64,000 bases of DNA from Oscheius dolichura (Eukaryota > Nematoda > Chromadorea > Rhabditida > Rhabditidae). A model generated the notes under the pieces. That model made no database searches, was not told the origin of the DNA, and worked only from the letters and a program-made list of their open reading frames with translations. Shown piece by piece: positions 43,696-55,679 of the stretch. A program made the position numbers and the translations under genes. The DNA is taken from NCBI GenBank assembly GCA_932521035.1, contig OW051495.1, positions 3,596,001-3,660,000 on the forward strand, written 5' to 3'. Position 1 is the stretch's first letter, and each line of letters starts with the position of its first letter.

Positions 43696-45300
43696 TTACG
43701 TTATGAGTTCACCGACAGCTCTTTTATAGCCACCGCCTTCCAAAAGTTTTTGAATACCCCAAGTAAGCACGATGTCACGTATACCAAATTCTCTTGGAGT
43801 GATTTCATCGAGCCATGCGACAACTGTCCTATAGGCATATACGGAATATTTGTCGGTAGATGAGACTAACTTTATAGTGAATGGCGGCGGAAAAGCAAAT
43901 AAACCAGTATTCGTAAGGTAATCAGGATTGGCATCTTCTAGTAAGGCATCAGAAATAATCATAGGACCTATACTGTAGCCTCTGCTCCCATAAATCAAAC
44001 TAACCGTAGCAGTAGCTATAAGAACTTTCTTTAAATCTGTGTGGTTGCCAAAAACTTCCATAGCGAATCAATTTCAGACAATATGACATTAAACACGCAT
44101 TTTGGTGTATCTAGACGTTTAAAATTTATGGTTGTAGGTACTGATACCACAGGTAGAGGATTAACCTCGCGCAGTTCGTTGTGTGCTGGCACAACCTGTT
44201 CGACGTATCTCGAAGATGGAGGACGCATTGGGACGTGCTTCAATGGTCGTGGAATTCTTAAAATAAAACCATTAAAAATCAGTACCTTTTAATTATTTGA
44301 ACGTTGCAACTTTTGTAAACTTCTATAGCAAATTATAGAAAAAAAGCATACCTCTCCTTTTTATCCGGTTTTCTAAAATGAGTGATTGCGGTTGCTCTTT
44401 TTTTTGGGTGAAAAGAAATACGGTATTTATCGTAATTAATATCCTGAACTTTGAATAACAATAAATAAGAACAATTACAAATCCGGCAGTAAATCTTTCT
44501 CCAACACTGTAGCCTCCAAATGAATAAGCAACAGGATATTTTAAAGATTCTGAAAGTTCCACATAGTTTTTATGGGCCTTAATCATGTTTTCCACACAGT
44601 GCACCATAACAATCCTGCATTGAGGGGGATCCGCTGAAACAATATGTCATAGAAAGCATACACGAAACCTACATGAAAAAGTAACTTTCTTTTTCTTATG
44701 ACGCATATAACATTTCGAATATTCTATGCGTGCTCTTGTATCCATGCCGTATACATCCTCATCCGAATAGTAATAAGCACTCTCAAAACAAACGTATCAA
44801 ATAATACTTGACAATACCGATTTCATAATGCTTTTCAAAGCCGTTTCAATAGTTCTTACCGTTGCATCTCTGTTATCGTTGACGAAAATTTCTTCGATAC
44901 CACTGTCATCTCTAATAACAACTGTTGTAAATTTCAATAAAAGAACACCTACGCAATCAGCTCGATCGACATATCGTTGTCATTAAAATCAACTGATATA
45001 TTTTCTGGATCATCACGAAGTTCATGTTGTGGGATCTCGTCAAAGCGGCGTTGTGCTGCATTAAAAGTGCCAGAAGGGATATTTCTAACTGAAATTTTGT
45101 TTAAAATAAAACATCAAGTAGAAGAACGAACATAATTTTTCAATTTCGTCAACGCTGAGATTAAATTCATTAGCTTCATCGATAACTCTTCTTCTTGTTT
45201 CCTCACGAAGCTCCCGATCTCTATTTATATCAAGGCCGTTAAAAGATGTTAAAAGCTCGTCACATCCAATGTGAAGACGGGCATTAAGACTAAAGGACAT
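43696..45300 (-). CDS. Unknown multi-exon protein
   Basis: Start MSFSLNARLHIGCDELLTSF at 45300. Successive exons read NRDRELREETRRRVIDEANE, FDEIPQHELRDDPENISVDF, DDSGIEEIFVNDNRDATV and YYYSDEDVYGMDTRARIEYS. They are followed by RIVMVHCVENMIKAHKNYVE, LKYPVAYSFGGYSVGERFTA, ISFHPKKRATAITHFRKPD, PLKHVPMRPPSSRYVEQVV and LEDANPDYLTNTGLFAFPPP, and the last exon ends KRAVGELIT at 43696. Introns are about 35-80 bp. No signal peptide or TM segment is seen. Not recognised. Long runs of non-repetitive coding sequence argue that the gene is real. Confidence 0.6.
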
Positions 45301-45394
45301 GATGCTTTAATTATAACCAACTTTTTACGAAAACGATCCTCCTTAAGTTTAAAAAATATATTTAAGAAGATTTCACTGAATGAAGAGCTGACTA

Positions 45395-45972
45395 TTATCT
45401 TAAGATTAAATCTAGACAAAAGGACGTACTGTATATCTTGCTGGTCAGCGACATTGGCTCAAATGTTCTGTATACTATCCTGATGATAGACACGTCGTAG
45501 TCAGACAGCCAATCACAATCTTCCAAGGACAAACTATCCGAACTATGAAAAGTAGAGAAGTTATATGTTGCTTGTATCCTAGATGTTATATATTCTGCTA
45601 CTTTTGCTGGCACTTCAAGTTAGTAAAATTAAAAAGAAATACTTTGTAGGCTTACCTCGATTTCTATCATTCTCAAAAAAATTCGGCATGTCTGACCCTA
45701 GAAAGCACTTTATAAGATCTCGATGGGTCTCGAGTTCTATCGCATTTCTGCAAGCACCATCTTTACGCTGATCCGAAATTTCTCGATCAATTGCTTCATC
45801 CAACGTAACTGCAAAGAGGGCCAGTGTATTTTTGCCTAACATTGAACTAGCCTGTATATTTATGCCTTTTAGGTTCTGGTTCCATGTCAGAGCTGTCGCT
45901 TTCCTCTATAAAAAGAAGGTAGGATATTTAAAAAAGATACAAACCTGTATCTAGCAAGTCTAACAGATCCAT
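45395..45972 (-). CDS. Unknown small protein
   Basis: Two start options exist. The ATG at 45972 opens MDLLDLLDT and, after an intron, an acidic piece ending in KRHK. The ATG at 45842 (MLGKNTLALFAVTLDEAIDR) lies ten bases after an acceptor-like atatacag. The main body reads EISDQRKDGACRNAIELETH and CFLGSDMPNFFENDRNR. The next exon, VPAKVAEYITSRIQATYNF, is followed by SLEDCDWLSDYDVSII. The two start regions are not in the same frame by any join I can find. Function unknown. Confidence 0.45.
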
Positions 45973-46114
45973 CGTTGATGAATGTGAGGCTTTTAAACTA
46001 AGTAATAAGTATGTGCATAAAATAAAAAGGTTAGATTTCTGTTACGGCTGTAGATACGACTGTAGAGTATTTATTACAAATATTTAAAACGAAATATATT
46101 TATAGTTTACAGTG

Positions 46115-47554
46115 TTAATGAGCATGTTCGAGAACTCCTTGCTTAATAAGCATCTCACAATCTTGGCGTGGAAGGTTATGCTTAAAAGTACATTTTAGAA
46201 CGATTTCTGAGTCTGTAATTTGCGGCAAGTAACATGGGAAACATATTTTAGAACATAGAGCACAAATTTTAAGCAATGACTCACTACAGTGCCTGCTATA
46301 AGATTGACCAGTTTCCCTTCTGATGTTCCAAATTCCCCGTAGTTTTCTTTCACTCTCACCTGCAAGGCGAAAATGACAAGATTTAAAAAAAATGAGACGG
46401 CCAAGCTCCGGCCGAAACTGAAATGGCCACCGATGATTTGAAAACGCGATATGATGACTACGGCCATAATTATCAACGGCCAAAACAAAAACGACCCGTT
46501 TCAGACGAATTTTTCCGCAATTTTGCGTGACGTTGTAAAAAATCAATTACAGCTTATATTTATCAGTTTTCCTTATTCTTTATGTTGCCTAACGTATGTG
46601 AGACACTCTTCTAGTAAAAGAACATCAAAAAGAAGAAGAATAACGTAAAATTCTACCAATAGAGCATTTTAGCAATATTGGTGGAATTTTACAACGTCAC
46701 GCAAAATTGCGGAAAAATTCGTCCGAAACGGGTGTTTTTGTTTTGGCCATTTTCGAAACGACCCTGAGCGCTTTTGGGTCGTTTTCTTTCGTTGTCGTTG
46801 CCATTTCGGGTCGTTTCCAAAACAGTTTCGGCCGGAGCTTGGCCGTCCCAAAAAAATACCTGTTGAAAAAGTGTTTTTGGTGGATGCGTACTTTTCATTA
46901 AATCTACCCCATATTCGAGACTTTTCCCCATAGTTATCTAAAGAACTTAATTGAGCCTAAAAATGTTTTGTACCTGTAAGTCAGCAACAGCTTCGGAGTA
47001 CGAATTAAAAAATTCTAATTCTGGCTCACTGAGATTGATACGTACCGAAGGCGGAAGCACTCCTCCGTATTTCCAACGGTAAGATTTTATTCTGCTTTTC
47101 CTTTCCATTATGTAAGCTGTACAACATCTCTAAAGTCAGTTGTATGCTACAATAACCATTAGGCACCATAGCAAACGTTATAACTTCATTTTTAAGCATA
47201 AGAGCTTGCTGATCGCAATTCTGTTCCAACAGCATTTCCCTAAAATTAGTTTTGAAATGGCGAGAAGCCATAAATGGCAGAAAACGTTTTTCAAGTTGGA
47301 ATAAATTTCAAATAAAGTATAGAAATGGCATACATTTATTGAACCTTATATTTAATAAACACACCTTCCTTCTTGATACATTTCAGTGATTGTGGTGGCA
47401 CATGAACGAAGTATTTCATCCTAAACGTTATCATAATAAAATAGTACAAAGAACTTACATTAAAAGGAGGTAGCACATCAGGGTTTCTCCGCAACTGAAT
47501 AATTAAAAGCATTGCCTTTTCTGTTAGAGGAAGGCGGGGGATCACGTCAGTCAT
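46115..47554 (-). CDS. psf-1: GINS complex subunit PSF1 (GINS1)
   Basis: Part of the CMG replicative helicase. Start MTDVIPRLPLTEKAMLLIIQ at 47554; the family's EKAMxLIxxL ... LPPFN start is clear. Later exons give FREMLLEQNCDQQALML, then KYGGVLPPSVRINLSEPELE and FFNSYSEAVADLQ (human WEYGSVLP..EEMEWFNNY). The C-terminal B-domain reads VRVKENYGEFGTSEGKLVNL and LPRQDCEMLIKQGVLEHAH with the stop at 46115. The intron between about 46970 and 46360 is enlarged by a foldback element. Upstream, the gene is divergent from MOGS with starts about 260 bp apart. Confidence 0.88.
46397..46856. mobile_element. Foldback element G inside a PSF1 intron
   Basis: The left end gacggccaagctccggccga pairs with tcggccggagcttggccgtc at the right. 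The inner arms aatttttccgcaattttgcg / cgcaaaattgcggaaaaatt also pair and are followed by tgacgttgtaaaa. The total is about 460 bp with a unique AT-rich loop of about 140 bp. The outer arms have diverged in the middle. It does not disrupt coding sequence. Confidence 0.85.
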
Positions 47555-47816
47555 GGTCTACTTTATCTGAAATTGAACAATGAGATGGAATTTCTTGTTA
47601 TATATATAGTTACACTATTTAGTGTATGCCAAAAGATATAATGAGTTGATCAACTGATCAACAGTCAATTGACTTCTTGTAAATTTTCAGCAAAATCATC
47701 TGCTGTACAATTCAAATTCTTTGCTTTCGCGCGTATTTTTGAGGCCCGTTATCAAAAAAAGCTGTTTTGCTTTCAAACCGACACTGTCACACGTTTGTTC
47801 CGTTTTTGCCTGGTTG

Positions 47817-50800
47817 ATGAATCCAAATTTCCCTGATGGATTGCGTCAACGTAAAAAAAATGTGCAGGCATCAAAACCATCAGCGAAAAAGAAGAAGCCG
47901 GAGCGTTGGCTGGGATGGACTGCAATTTGTCTTATAGCCGCTGTAGTATCAGTTCTGTTATTTACGGGTATTTTTTTGTATCGTACTACGAATGCCTCAC
48001 GTCTGGCCCCTAAAATGAGCCCGATTGTTGGAATTGAAACAGATAAAGTGAGTGGGTCGTTATTTAAAACTCTGATTTTCTTAGAATTTATGGGGCACGT
48101 ATAGATCTCATACATATTTCGGGCTGAAACAAAGATCGCCGAAAAGTCCTCTTTTTGGATTGATGTGGTACGAACAGCCTGATCAGCAGAGAATGCCAAA
48201 TATAAGGCACTGGTGCGACCAAAGTAATTTTCATTTGTTTTTTTACGCTACCGCTTTTAGATGATGGTCTACTACGTTATGGATGGGTTCAAGCGGATGG
48301 GCGTAGCTTTGGTCGCCAAAATATCACTGACAAAAACGTTAACATAACTGTTGATTGGTTAAACTATGAGAACACATGGACAGCACGGGTTACCATTCTA
48401 CCATCAAGGCAACGCCGTTTTAATTTAATTTTTTATCTTGTTGCTCAGGTAGATTTAACGGGACATGGGCATAAAATACAGTTCAGCCAGTTTAGGATGA
48501 AACTCGTTTTGAAAGTAATATTAACGAAGCAACTATCTATACAAAGTCGAAGTCTCTCCGGCTATCGGTGCAGAAAATACAAGGAAAAAAGGATTTATTC
48601 TCCGGGTTGTTATGGAATGATCCAGTGGATCTCACGCGGCTGAATGATCTTATTTTGAGTAACACTGTAAGTTCAAGGTCTTCAGGTTATACGTTATTTA
48701 GGGAATTACTGAAGAGAATGGGAGGATAGTGTACAGTTTTCATCCTAGGCAAACGTTCGCTGAAGGATCTTTTGCTGCACTTCAATTCTATAATACAGAG
48801 AAGGCTACATTTGAAATTACCATGAGGTTTGAATATCGCGTATTCTTCTAATTATATTAAGCTCCAAAACAAATCGAGCTCTACGAGAACATGAGTTTTT
48901 GCACGAACTGACTAGGAGAAGCCAACAATTTGATACGAAATTTAATAGCATGTTTCACGTAGATGATAAGGTAGGTTGTCTCTTCTTTTCATTCTTTTGA
49001 TTATGTAGAGTTATGAGCCAGCCGTTATAAATATGGGGAAAATAGCCATTTCAAACATGATAGGAAGTATCGGCTACTGGTATGGGTATAATAAGGTTAT
49101 TTTTCCATATTTTCTTAATAATTCCACATTAAGGCCTTAGATGGGAGTCGGATTGTTCCTTATGGACCACATCAACTGATCTCAGCTGTTCCTTCTCGTC
49201 CTTTTTTCCCTCGAGGGTTTCTTTGGGATGAAGGTTTTCACTTGTTGCTGATTCAACAATTTGATCCAGATTTAGCAATAGAGGTATAGTCCATTTCAAA
49301 TGCAAAAAAAGTCTAAATTGAATTTTTTAAAGGAAAAGTCGAATCTAGGTCGAGCATTTTCCCGTCTAGATGGTCCAACCTCCAGGTTTGGCATGCATTT
49401 TTATACAGATTTTACATATGTTGTCATCGTTTTTATTATTTATTTTGCTTATTTGAAGTATAAGCTACCCAAAAAACATTAAAACGGCTGGAATCTATGT
49501 CAAATCCAATCGAAAAATTTGCAAGAAATTGAACTCGAAAAACTTGAAGGTCTGAACCGCGCGGGAAAAGTTGTTCCATTTGAAACAGACTATAATACAT
49601 TTCTATGATAGCGGTTCACTTGCCCTATATCCTAATGCTGTTTTGGGAAATTTGCTAGTATGCGCCGAATAGTGAAATTGAAATGCATTGTGGTAACAAA
49701 TACAAAATTCTGGATTATAGATCCTAGTTTCTTGGTTGAATACTATGAACGAAGACGGATGGATGCCTCGGGAAATGATTTTGGACGTTGAGGCAGAAGC
49801 TAAAGTTCCAGCTGAATTTGTTACGCAATATCCTAATAACGCTAATCCGCCGAGCATGTTCATGCTGGCTGACAAACTTATCAGCAATTCAAAAGTTGGT
49901 TGCATTTCTTCTAATATTTCGTATACGTTTCAGCTTAATGAAAAATACGAAAACGTTTTACGCCAAATATATAGACGGATGGAAAGGTGGTACAATTGGC
50001 TTTTAAAAAGTCAGAAAGGCAAAAAAGAAGGAACCATGCGTTGGAGAGGGCGAAATAGTACAACTCAGCTGGAGCTCAATCCTAAAACTTTAACTTCCGG
50101 CTTAGATGACTTTCCAAGAGCAACGCACCCATCATCTGAGGTAACATCAGTTCACATTATTTTTTGTTTGGTTTTCTTATTTTAACCATCATTTTTTAGC
50201 TAATAGAGGAGCCCAATTCATGTTCTTTCTTTTTTAGGAATACCATCTCGACCTTCGCTGCTGGATAGCAATGTGCAGTAAAGTTATGGCAAAGTTTGCA
50301 GCTATTTATGACCCGCCTTCGTCAACACGATTTATCGAAGAAAGTAGGCGTTTCTCGGATTATACAGAGCTGAAAAAATTACATTGGGATGACGGCGCAA
50401 AGGTTTTGCACTCACTTTTTTTGTTAAATACTTCACAAGTTCAGGCATTTTCTGACTACGGCCTTCACAGCAAAGACGTTAAACTTATAAAGGAGGAAAA
50501 TATGAAAACTCCTGGACAATTTATTGTAAAACGGTAGGTGCCTTATTGATTAAAACGGTGCATGACATTCCTTTAGAAAAGTTTACATGAAGCCAAAGTA
50601 TCGTTTCGTTGATGATTCATTCGGATATAACAGTTTGTACCCGCTGATTTTCCACCTTATCCCCGCTAATGCTCCTGAACTAGACCATATTCTTAGAAGG
50701 ATAAAAGATCCCGAGGTTTTAAATAATGTGTTTTTTCATTATATGTTTAGGAATTATGGACAAATTATGGACTACGATCTCTCTCCAAGAAAAGCCCTTA

Positions 50801-51207
50801 TTATGCCGCTCGCAATACAGAGCACGATCCTCCATATTGGAGGGGGTAGGTTAACCTTTATATTTCACTGGTGTTTTAGATACATATGGGTTAACCTCAA
50901 CTACCTTATTTTATCTGCTCTGCAACACTATGCCACAATTTCTGGCCCATTTCAACATCTTTGTCAACAACTTTCAGCTGATTTACGGCAAAATATAATA
51001 AATAACATGGCAACAGTAAGTTCTAGTAGCAATCAGTTTATACGGGAGTCTAGATAATAATTAACCACCACATTTCAGCAATTTAATCGCACGGGGTATC
51101 TTTGGGAAAACTATGACGATGGCACTGGTGAAGGGCACGGTTCACACCCTTTCAACGGTTGGAGTTCTTTGATACTTCTTATAATGGATAATGCTCCTAA
51201 AATATAG
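47817..51207 (+). CDS. mogs: Mannosyl-oligosaccharide glucosidase (glucosidase I, GH63)
   Basis: ER type II membrane enzyme that trims the first glucose from N-glycans. Start [18 protein letters not shown] at 47817. The single TM helix [20 protein letters not shown] is followed by [38 protein letters not shown] and [17 protein letters not shown], typical GH63 N-domain motifs. Further exons encode [20 protein letters not shown] and the catalytic-domain parts [59 protein letters not shown] and DPPYWRG. The end is [16 protein letters not shown]... with the stop at 51207. A family-B transposon copy expands one intron (49285-49594). Confidence 0.92.
49285..49594 (+). mobile_element. Family B element, copy 2, full length, in a MOGS intron
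   Basis: Left terminus tatagtccatttcaaatg and right terminus catttgaaacagactata are inverted repeats of about 18 bp. The length is about 310 bp. The interior shares cccgtctagatggtccaacc and tctatgtcaaatcc with copy B1 (30014-30265). It follows the splice donor almost directly. Confidence 0.85.
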
Positions 51208-51637
51208 TTATAATAGCCAATTTTTTAAAAGTTTTATGTGTATTTATTTATAATTTATTTTTTTAAACATATAATTATTTATAAACTGGGGTTTCTGTTT
51301 TACTGCAAAGAGCTAACCAAGCAATAAATTTTCCTTAAATAAGTTTATTTTAGTCATGGTTCTCTTACACAAGTAATACCTACTTTCTAACATTCTATTG
51401 ATAAGCTATTTATCATAGTTGATGACTGGAGAACATTCTCACCATGAAAACTACTTTAGCTGAAATTTTTTTGTTCCTTTGATATTTTACGAAAATAGTT
51501 TTGGAAAATTGAAAAGTCGTTTCTCGAAAATCAGCCGTAATCGGTCCCTATCTTATCTTTCTCCGTGGAAGACAATCTTTAATTTGCTTTGTATATTTTT
51601 CAGGAGTTGCCGCTCATCCTCGACGGTGAATTACAGG

Positions 51638-54025
51638 ATGTCTTCTTATGGGGCAATCGGTATTGATTACAATGAGTATGTTTTATTATCTTATTTTTTC
51701 GCTATTATTTTAAGTCAAATCATTGAACGGTTCAGCACCGAACCTCTAGTTACTGAAGAGCCTCCATTGCCACGGTCTGCATCAACCTCACAAATTGGGA
51801 GGGAGCAATATTCCAACAGAAGACAGCCCTATATGTTTACAGGTTGGTGATAAATTAGCAGGCTTTTATTTGCATTAGTATTCTTTAATCTAAAGGAAAT
51901 CGCATGCTTGTTTTTTGTATTTATCCCAAATTCGAAAAGATTTCTTTATTGAATAATTTAGGAGGAATTGGCCTTTCTCGAGAAGGTAGTACACAATCTC
52001 TAAACGAGGATGACGACTTTCGGGACCACAATATGGCACTTCGATATCGCTTCTACAATCGTCTTGATCCAGGAGGTTCTCAGCTGGTAAGAATTCAAGT
52101 ATCTCACACTTTTGGCAAGTTCTTCTGTATATAGCAGCATGTTTCAGCGAATGCCCGATCATGTTACCCAAGAGCTTTTCTCTATACTACCGTTTGATGA
52201 ACTGAAAGACGCTAGCGGAAAGCAAAGTAGCATTATTACTATGTAAGTATGCACGTAAAATAACCTGGGAGTGTTTTATTTTCAGATTCAGTATCTGGAA
52301 CACCATCATGGGGAGTTCATTACTCGCTATGCCGGTGAGGAACCGGGCTGCACTGTACAATAGCCCCTCACTCTATTGAACAATTTCCCCATACGGAATA
52401 TTTAAGTGGAATATAAAGAATATTTCAGTGGGCTCTTCAACAAGCAGGATTAGTTCTTGGTGTCTTTTTGTTCCTTTTTATGGCTGGAATTTGTATGTAT
52501 ACCGCAATTTTGGTGGTCGAAAGTCCTAAAAATATACGTGAGTTCATTTTAACAATAATATTGTTGTTTAGCTGATCTTTGCGTAGATCCAGCAATAGCA
52601 GAGTTCTCCGATATATGCAAACATTTTTATGGTAAAATTGGACAGGCGATTTCTGTTCTCTTCTCAGTTGTTGTTTTTCTTGGTGGAATTATTGTATATT
52701 GGGTATTGATGTCAAACTTTCTTTACTACACTGGCAGTGTTGTATATGGTTAGTTTAATTTAAGTCGATGGAAAACTGGTATATAGAGGCTCTCCAACCG
52801 AATAGCTCTACTATTCCTATAATGGAGAACAAGACATTTACATGCGATGGTTTTTTGTGTTTGATATAAGTACAGTTTTTTTAGTTTATTGTCCAACTTT
52901 GTCCAACTATGATAGACAACTTTATTTGGAAGAAACTTCGGCGATGACATCAAATAGCTGGGATTATAGTCACCTTTGGCAACTTCAAGTAGGGTTAAAT
53001 CTTGTCTCCATACAGTTTCTTATAGGGCACAGTGCCTTTCTATCTAGCTGTTTTCACATTCCCTCTTTTTAACTTTAAATCTCCTACATTTTTCACCAAG
53101 TTTAATGTGCTTGGAACAATTTCTGTTATTTACCTTCTTATTTTTACTGGTTCCAAGTTCTTTGAATGCGGAATTAATGTCAATTTTACGAATCCACTGG
53201 ATATCAACTACGTAAAATGTAAGCTAGCTTGTTACAGTAATTTTTACCTACTACAGTGGCTAGTTGGAAGTTTCCTGCGCTTACCGGCACACTAACACTA
53301 TCTTATTTTATACACAATGCAATTAGGACAATATTGAGGAATCAAAAAAATCCTGAAAACAATGTAGGTTATATAAATTACATTATTTTTTTTGCATGTC
53401 TAGGTACGAGATTTAACTATCGCATACTTTCTATGCGCTGGCTGTTATATCTACATTGCTCTAACATTTTTCCTCAGCTTTCCGGTGCAACGGAGTTGTA
53501 TAAGTGATGTTAGTCTTAATTAATCTTAGCTATTTATTTATCATACAGAACTTTCTCAATAATTATGGAACTGGTGATATTTTAAGCAGCACAGCTCGAC
53601 TATTCCTCCTTTTTCAAATGATTACAGTTCTTCCTCTTTTAATGTATTTGATTCGGAACCAGCTCTACTACACCATTTGTGGTGATCCCTATCCTGGGTT
53701 AGATAATTTCTTTCCCTTTTTAATAATTTTTCAGAACTTGTTGGGTTGTTCTGCTCAATTTAGTAATAATGTCAATTGCTATTGGTTTCGCGGTGTTTTA
53801 TCCCAAAGTCGGGTCTATTTTGAGGCTTGTTCTTGCCATTTTTGTTGTGAATTGTTTAGGTACGTCGGTGCTTTATGCGGTCTCGTCTATGTCTTTACCT
53901 TGCCAAATCTTATACATATGCGTAAACTTCATATGGCTGGTCAACTTACACTTGGACGACGTCTATTTCATTGTTCACTTATCGCTATCGGCGCTTTAAA
54001 TTTGTTAGCTCAAATTTTTGTCTAG
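51638..54025 (+). CDS. SLC38A9-type lysosomal amino-acid transporter
   Basis: Lysosomal arginine sensor/transporter that signals to Rag GTPases and mTORC1 in mammals. Start [13 protein letters not shown] at 51638, one base after an acceptor-like ttacag. The cytosolic N-terminus includes [11 protein letters not shown], the family's conserved motif that inserts into the pore or binds Rag-Ragulator. Eleven TM helices follow, from [20 protein letters not shown] and LVVFLG-like segments through [18 protein letters not shown]. Later parts include [60 protein letters not shown] and [19 protein letters not shown]. The last exon ends LNLLAQIFV at 54025. An extracellular loop has N-x-S/T sites. Confidence 0.9.
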
Positions 54026-54239
54026 AAGATTCTATCCATTCACTTCATATCTGTATAATAACGTTACTAACTGTGATATTTTTTACAAATTTAAGAGATT
54101 TTCATATTTATGTCTGGCATTTATTAGAGTAAATGTCAAAATGAAGACGGATATTACCACGGAGTCCTATTTGTGGTTTCATTATATCTATCATCTAATC
54201 ATCTCGAACATAAGCACATTTGTAGCTAAGTAGTAAGTG

Positions 54240-55679
54240 ATGATTATCCGACGATGGTTTTCAACTCCTTCGCTTTATGTGGAAAAAGTGAAGCTATTAG
54301 AATATTGGAGAGTACAAGATGATGTTTTACGGAAGTAAGTGTAAGAATAAATATAAGTGACACGATTTAGAGAATTTCTGCATTCCAAGCTCATGCTCAT
54401 GGTTGACCGGTCTCCTTTAATTGTAAAAGATAAGAGTGATGTCGTCCGAATGGCTACGCTAGAATATTCAGGTTTAGTGTTTACAAATTATAGTAAAAAC
54501 AGAATCAGAACTAAAACACCGTCTTAGCGACTTTGGTGTGTATTTCGATGTTTCAAATTCCTGTCTACTAGACTGTCTTTATGATAACGGGCTATGGATT
54601 CCTCTTTTTGGGACTTCTGTGATGACAACAAGACCTCCAGCTGATGCCCCAGTGGATAAAAAGGAAATTATCAAAATGCTTGCTAATTCTTTGAATGGAA
54701 GTTTTGTCGATATTCGAAAAGGTATGCTTCGTTTTTTGTACACACACATTGTTATTTTGAGGAATGTTTCTATTAGACAGAGAAGAGGATCAAACGCTAT
54801 TAGCAAGGGTTTGCCCAATACATTATCTAACGGTCCGTATTTAGTTTCATTCCCTATCCAAGTGGGCTCATAATTTCCGCCACTGTCCTCGCTGTGGAAT
54901 AAAATTGATAGCAAAGATTAGCAAAAGCCTAGCATTTTGCGGTCCTTGTAACCGGACCTACTATCCTCAGGTTTTTTTTCAACGCACATTCATTATTTGT
55001 ACAGATTTTTCCAGCAATAATAACACTGGTTAAAAACCGGGAGAACAGTCACTTACTTCTTGTCAGACAGAAACACTTCAATCCCGGAACCTACACTTTA
55101 ATTGCAGGCTTTGCCAATGTTTGATTTGCATTCTTTTTTAAACTTTCCTCATTACAGAGCGGTGAATCACTAAATGAAACTGTGCGTCGTGAAGTGGGAG
55201 AAGAAGTTGGAATACAACTAGACGCTGATGATGTACGGTCGTATAATTACAGTCAACCGTGGCCACTACCGGACTGCTCTCTAATGATACCCCACATTTC
55301 GGTTTGTGATATGCATCAAGAGGTAAACCACGTATAATTTTTTTGATAATTTGATTAGATTGATAAATGCCCAGTGGAATTAGAGGCTGCACAATGGTTC
55401 AGTCGGGATGAAGTTCAGCGTGCATACGATAGAACTTGTAGCGACCCAAAATTTAAAGTGAGCGATTACTTATTTAATGTGACTATTTTTTTAAGAATGC
55501 TCCAAAAGGCTACGACGATAGACAAAAACTTTTATATGTTCCCCCAAGAGGTGCAGTCGCTTTTCGTCTTATCGGAGAGTGGCTGGCAGGAAAGCTGTGA
55601 TATTCCTAGAAGCCTAATAAAATATGTATATTCAATAATATGTAATAAAAGTTCACAATTACGACAAGATACCAAGTAA
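54240..55679 (+). CDS. NADH pyrophosphatase, NUDT13/NudC-type Nudix hydrolase
   Basis: Cleaves NADH and related dinucleotides and may also deNADylate RNA. Start [20 protein letters not shown] at 54240 is basic and could be a mitochondrial leader. A zinc ribbon reads [12 protein letters not shown]...[12 protein letters not shown]. The Nudix box is complete: [20 protein letters not shown] with VGI after it (Gx5Ex7REUxEExGU). The NADH-diphosphatase signature [12 protein letters not shown] follows. The C-terminus ends SSQLRQDTK at 55679, overlapping the 3' end of the gluconokinase gene on the other strand by about 21 bp. No ankyrin repeats, hence NUDT13-like rather than NUDT12-like. Confidence 0.85.
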
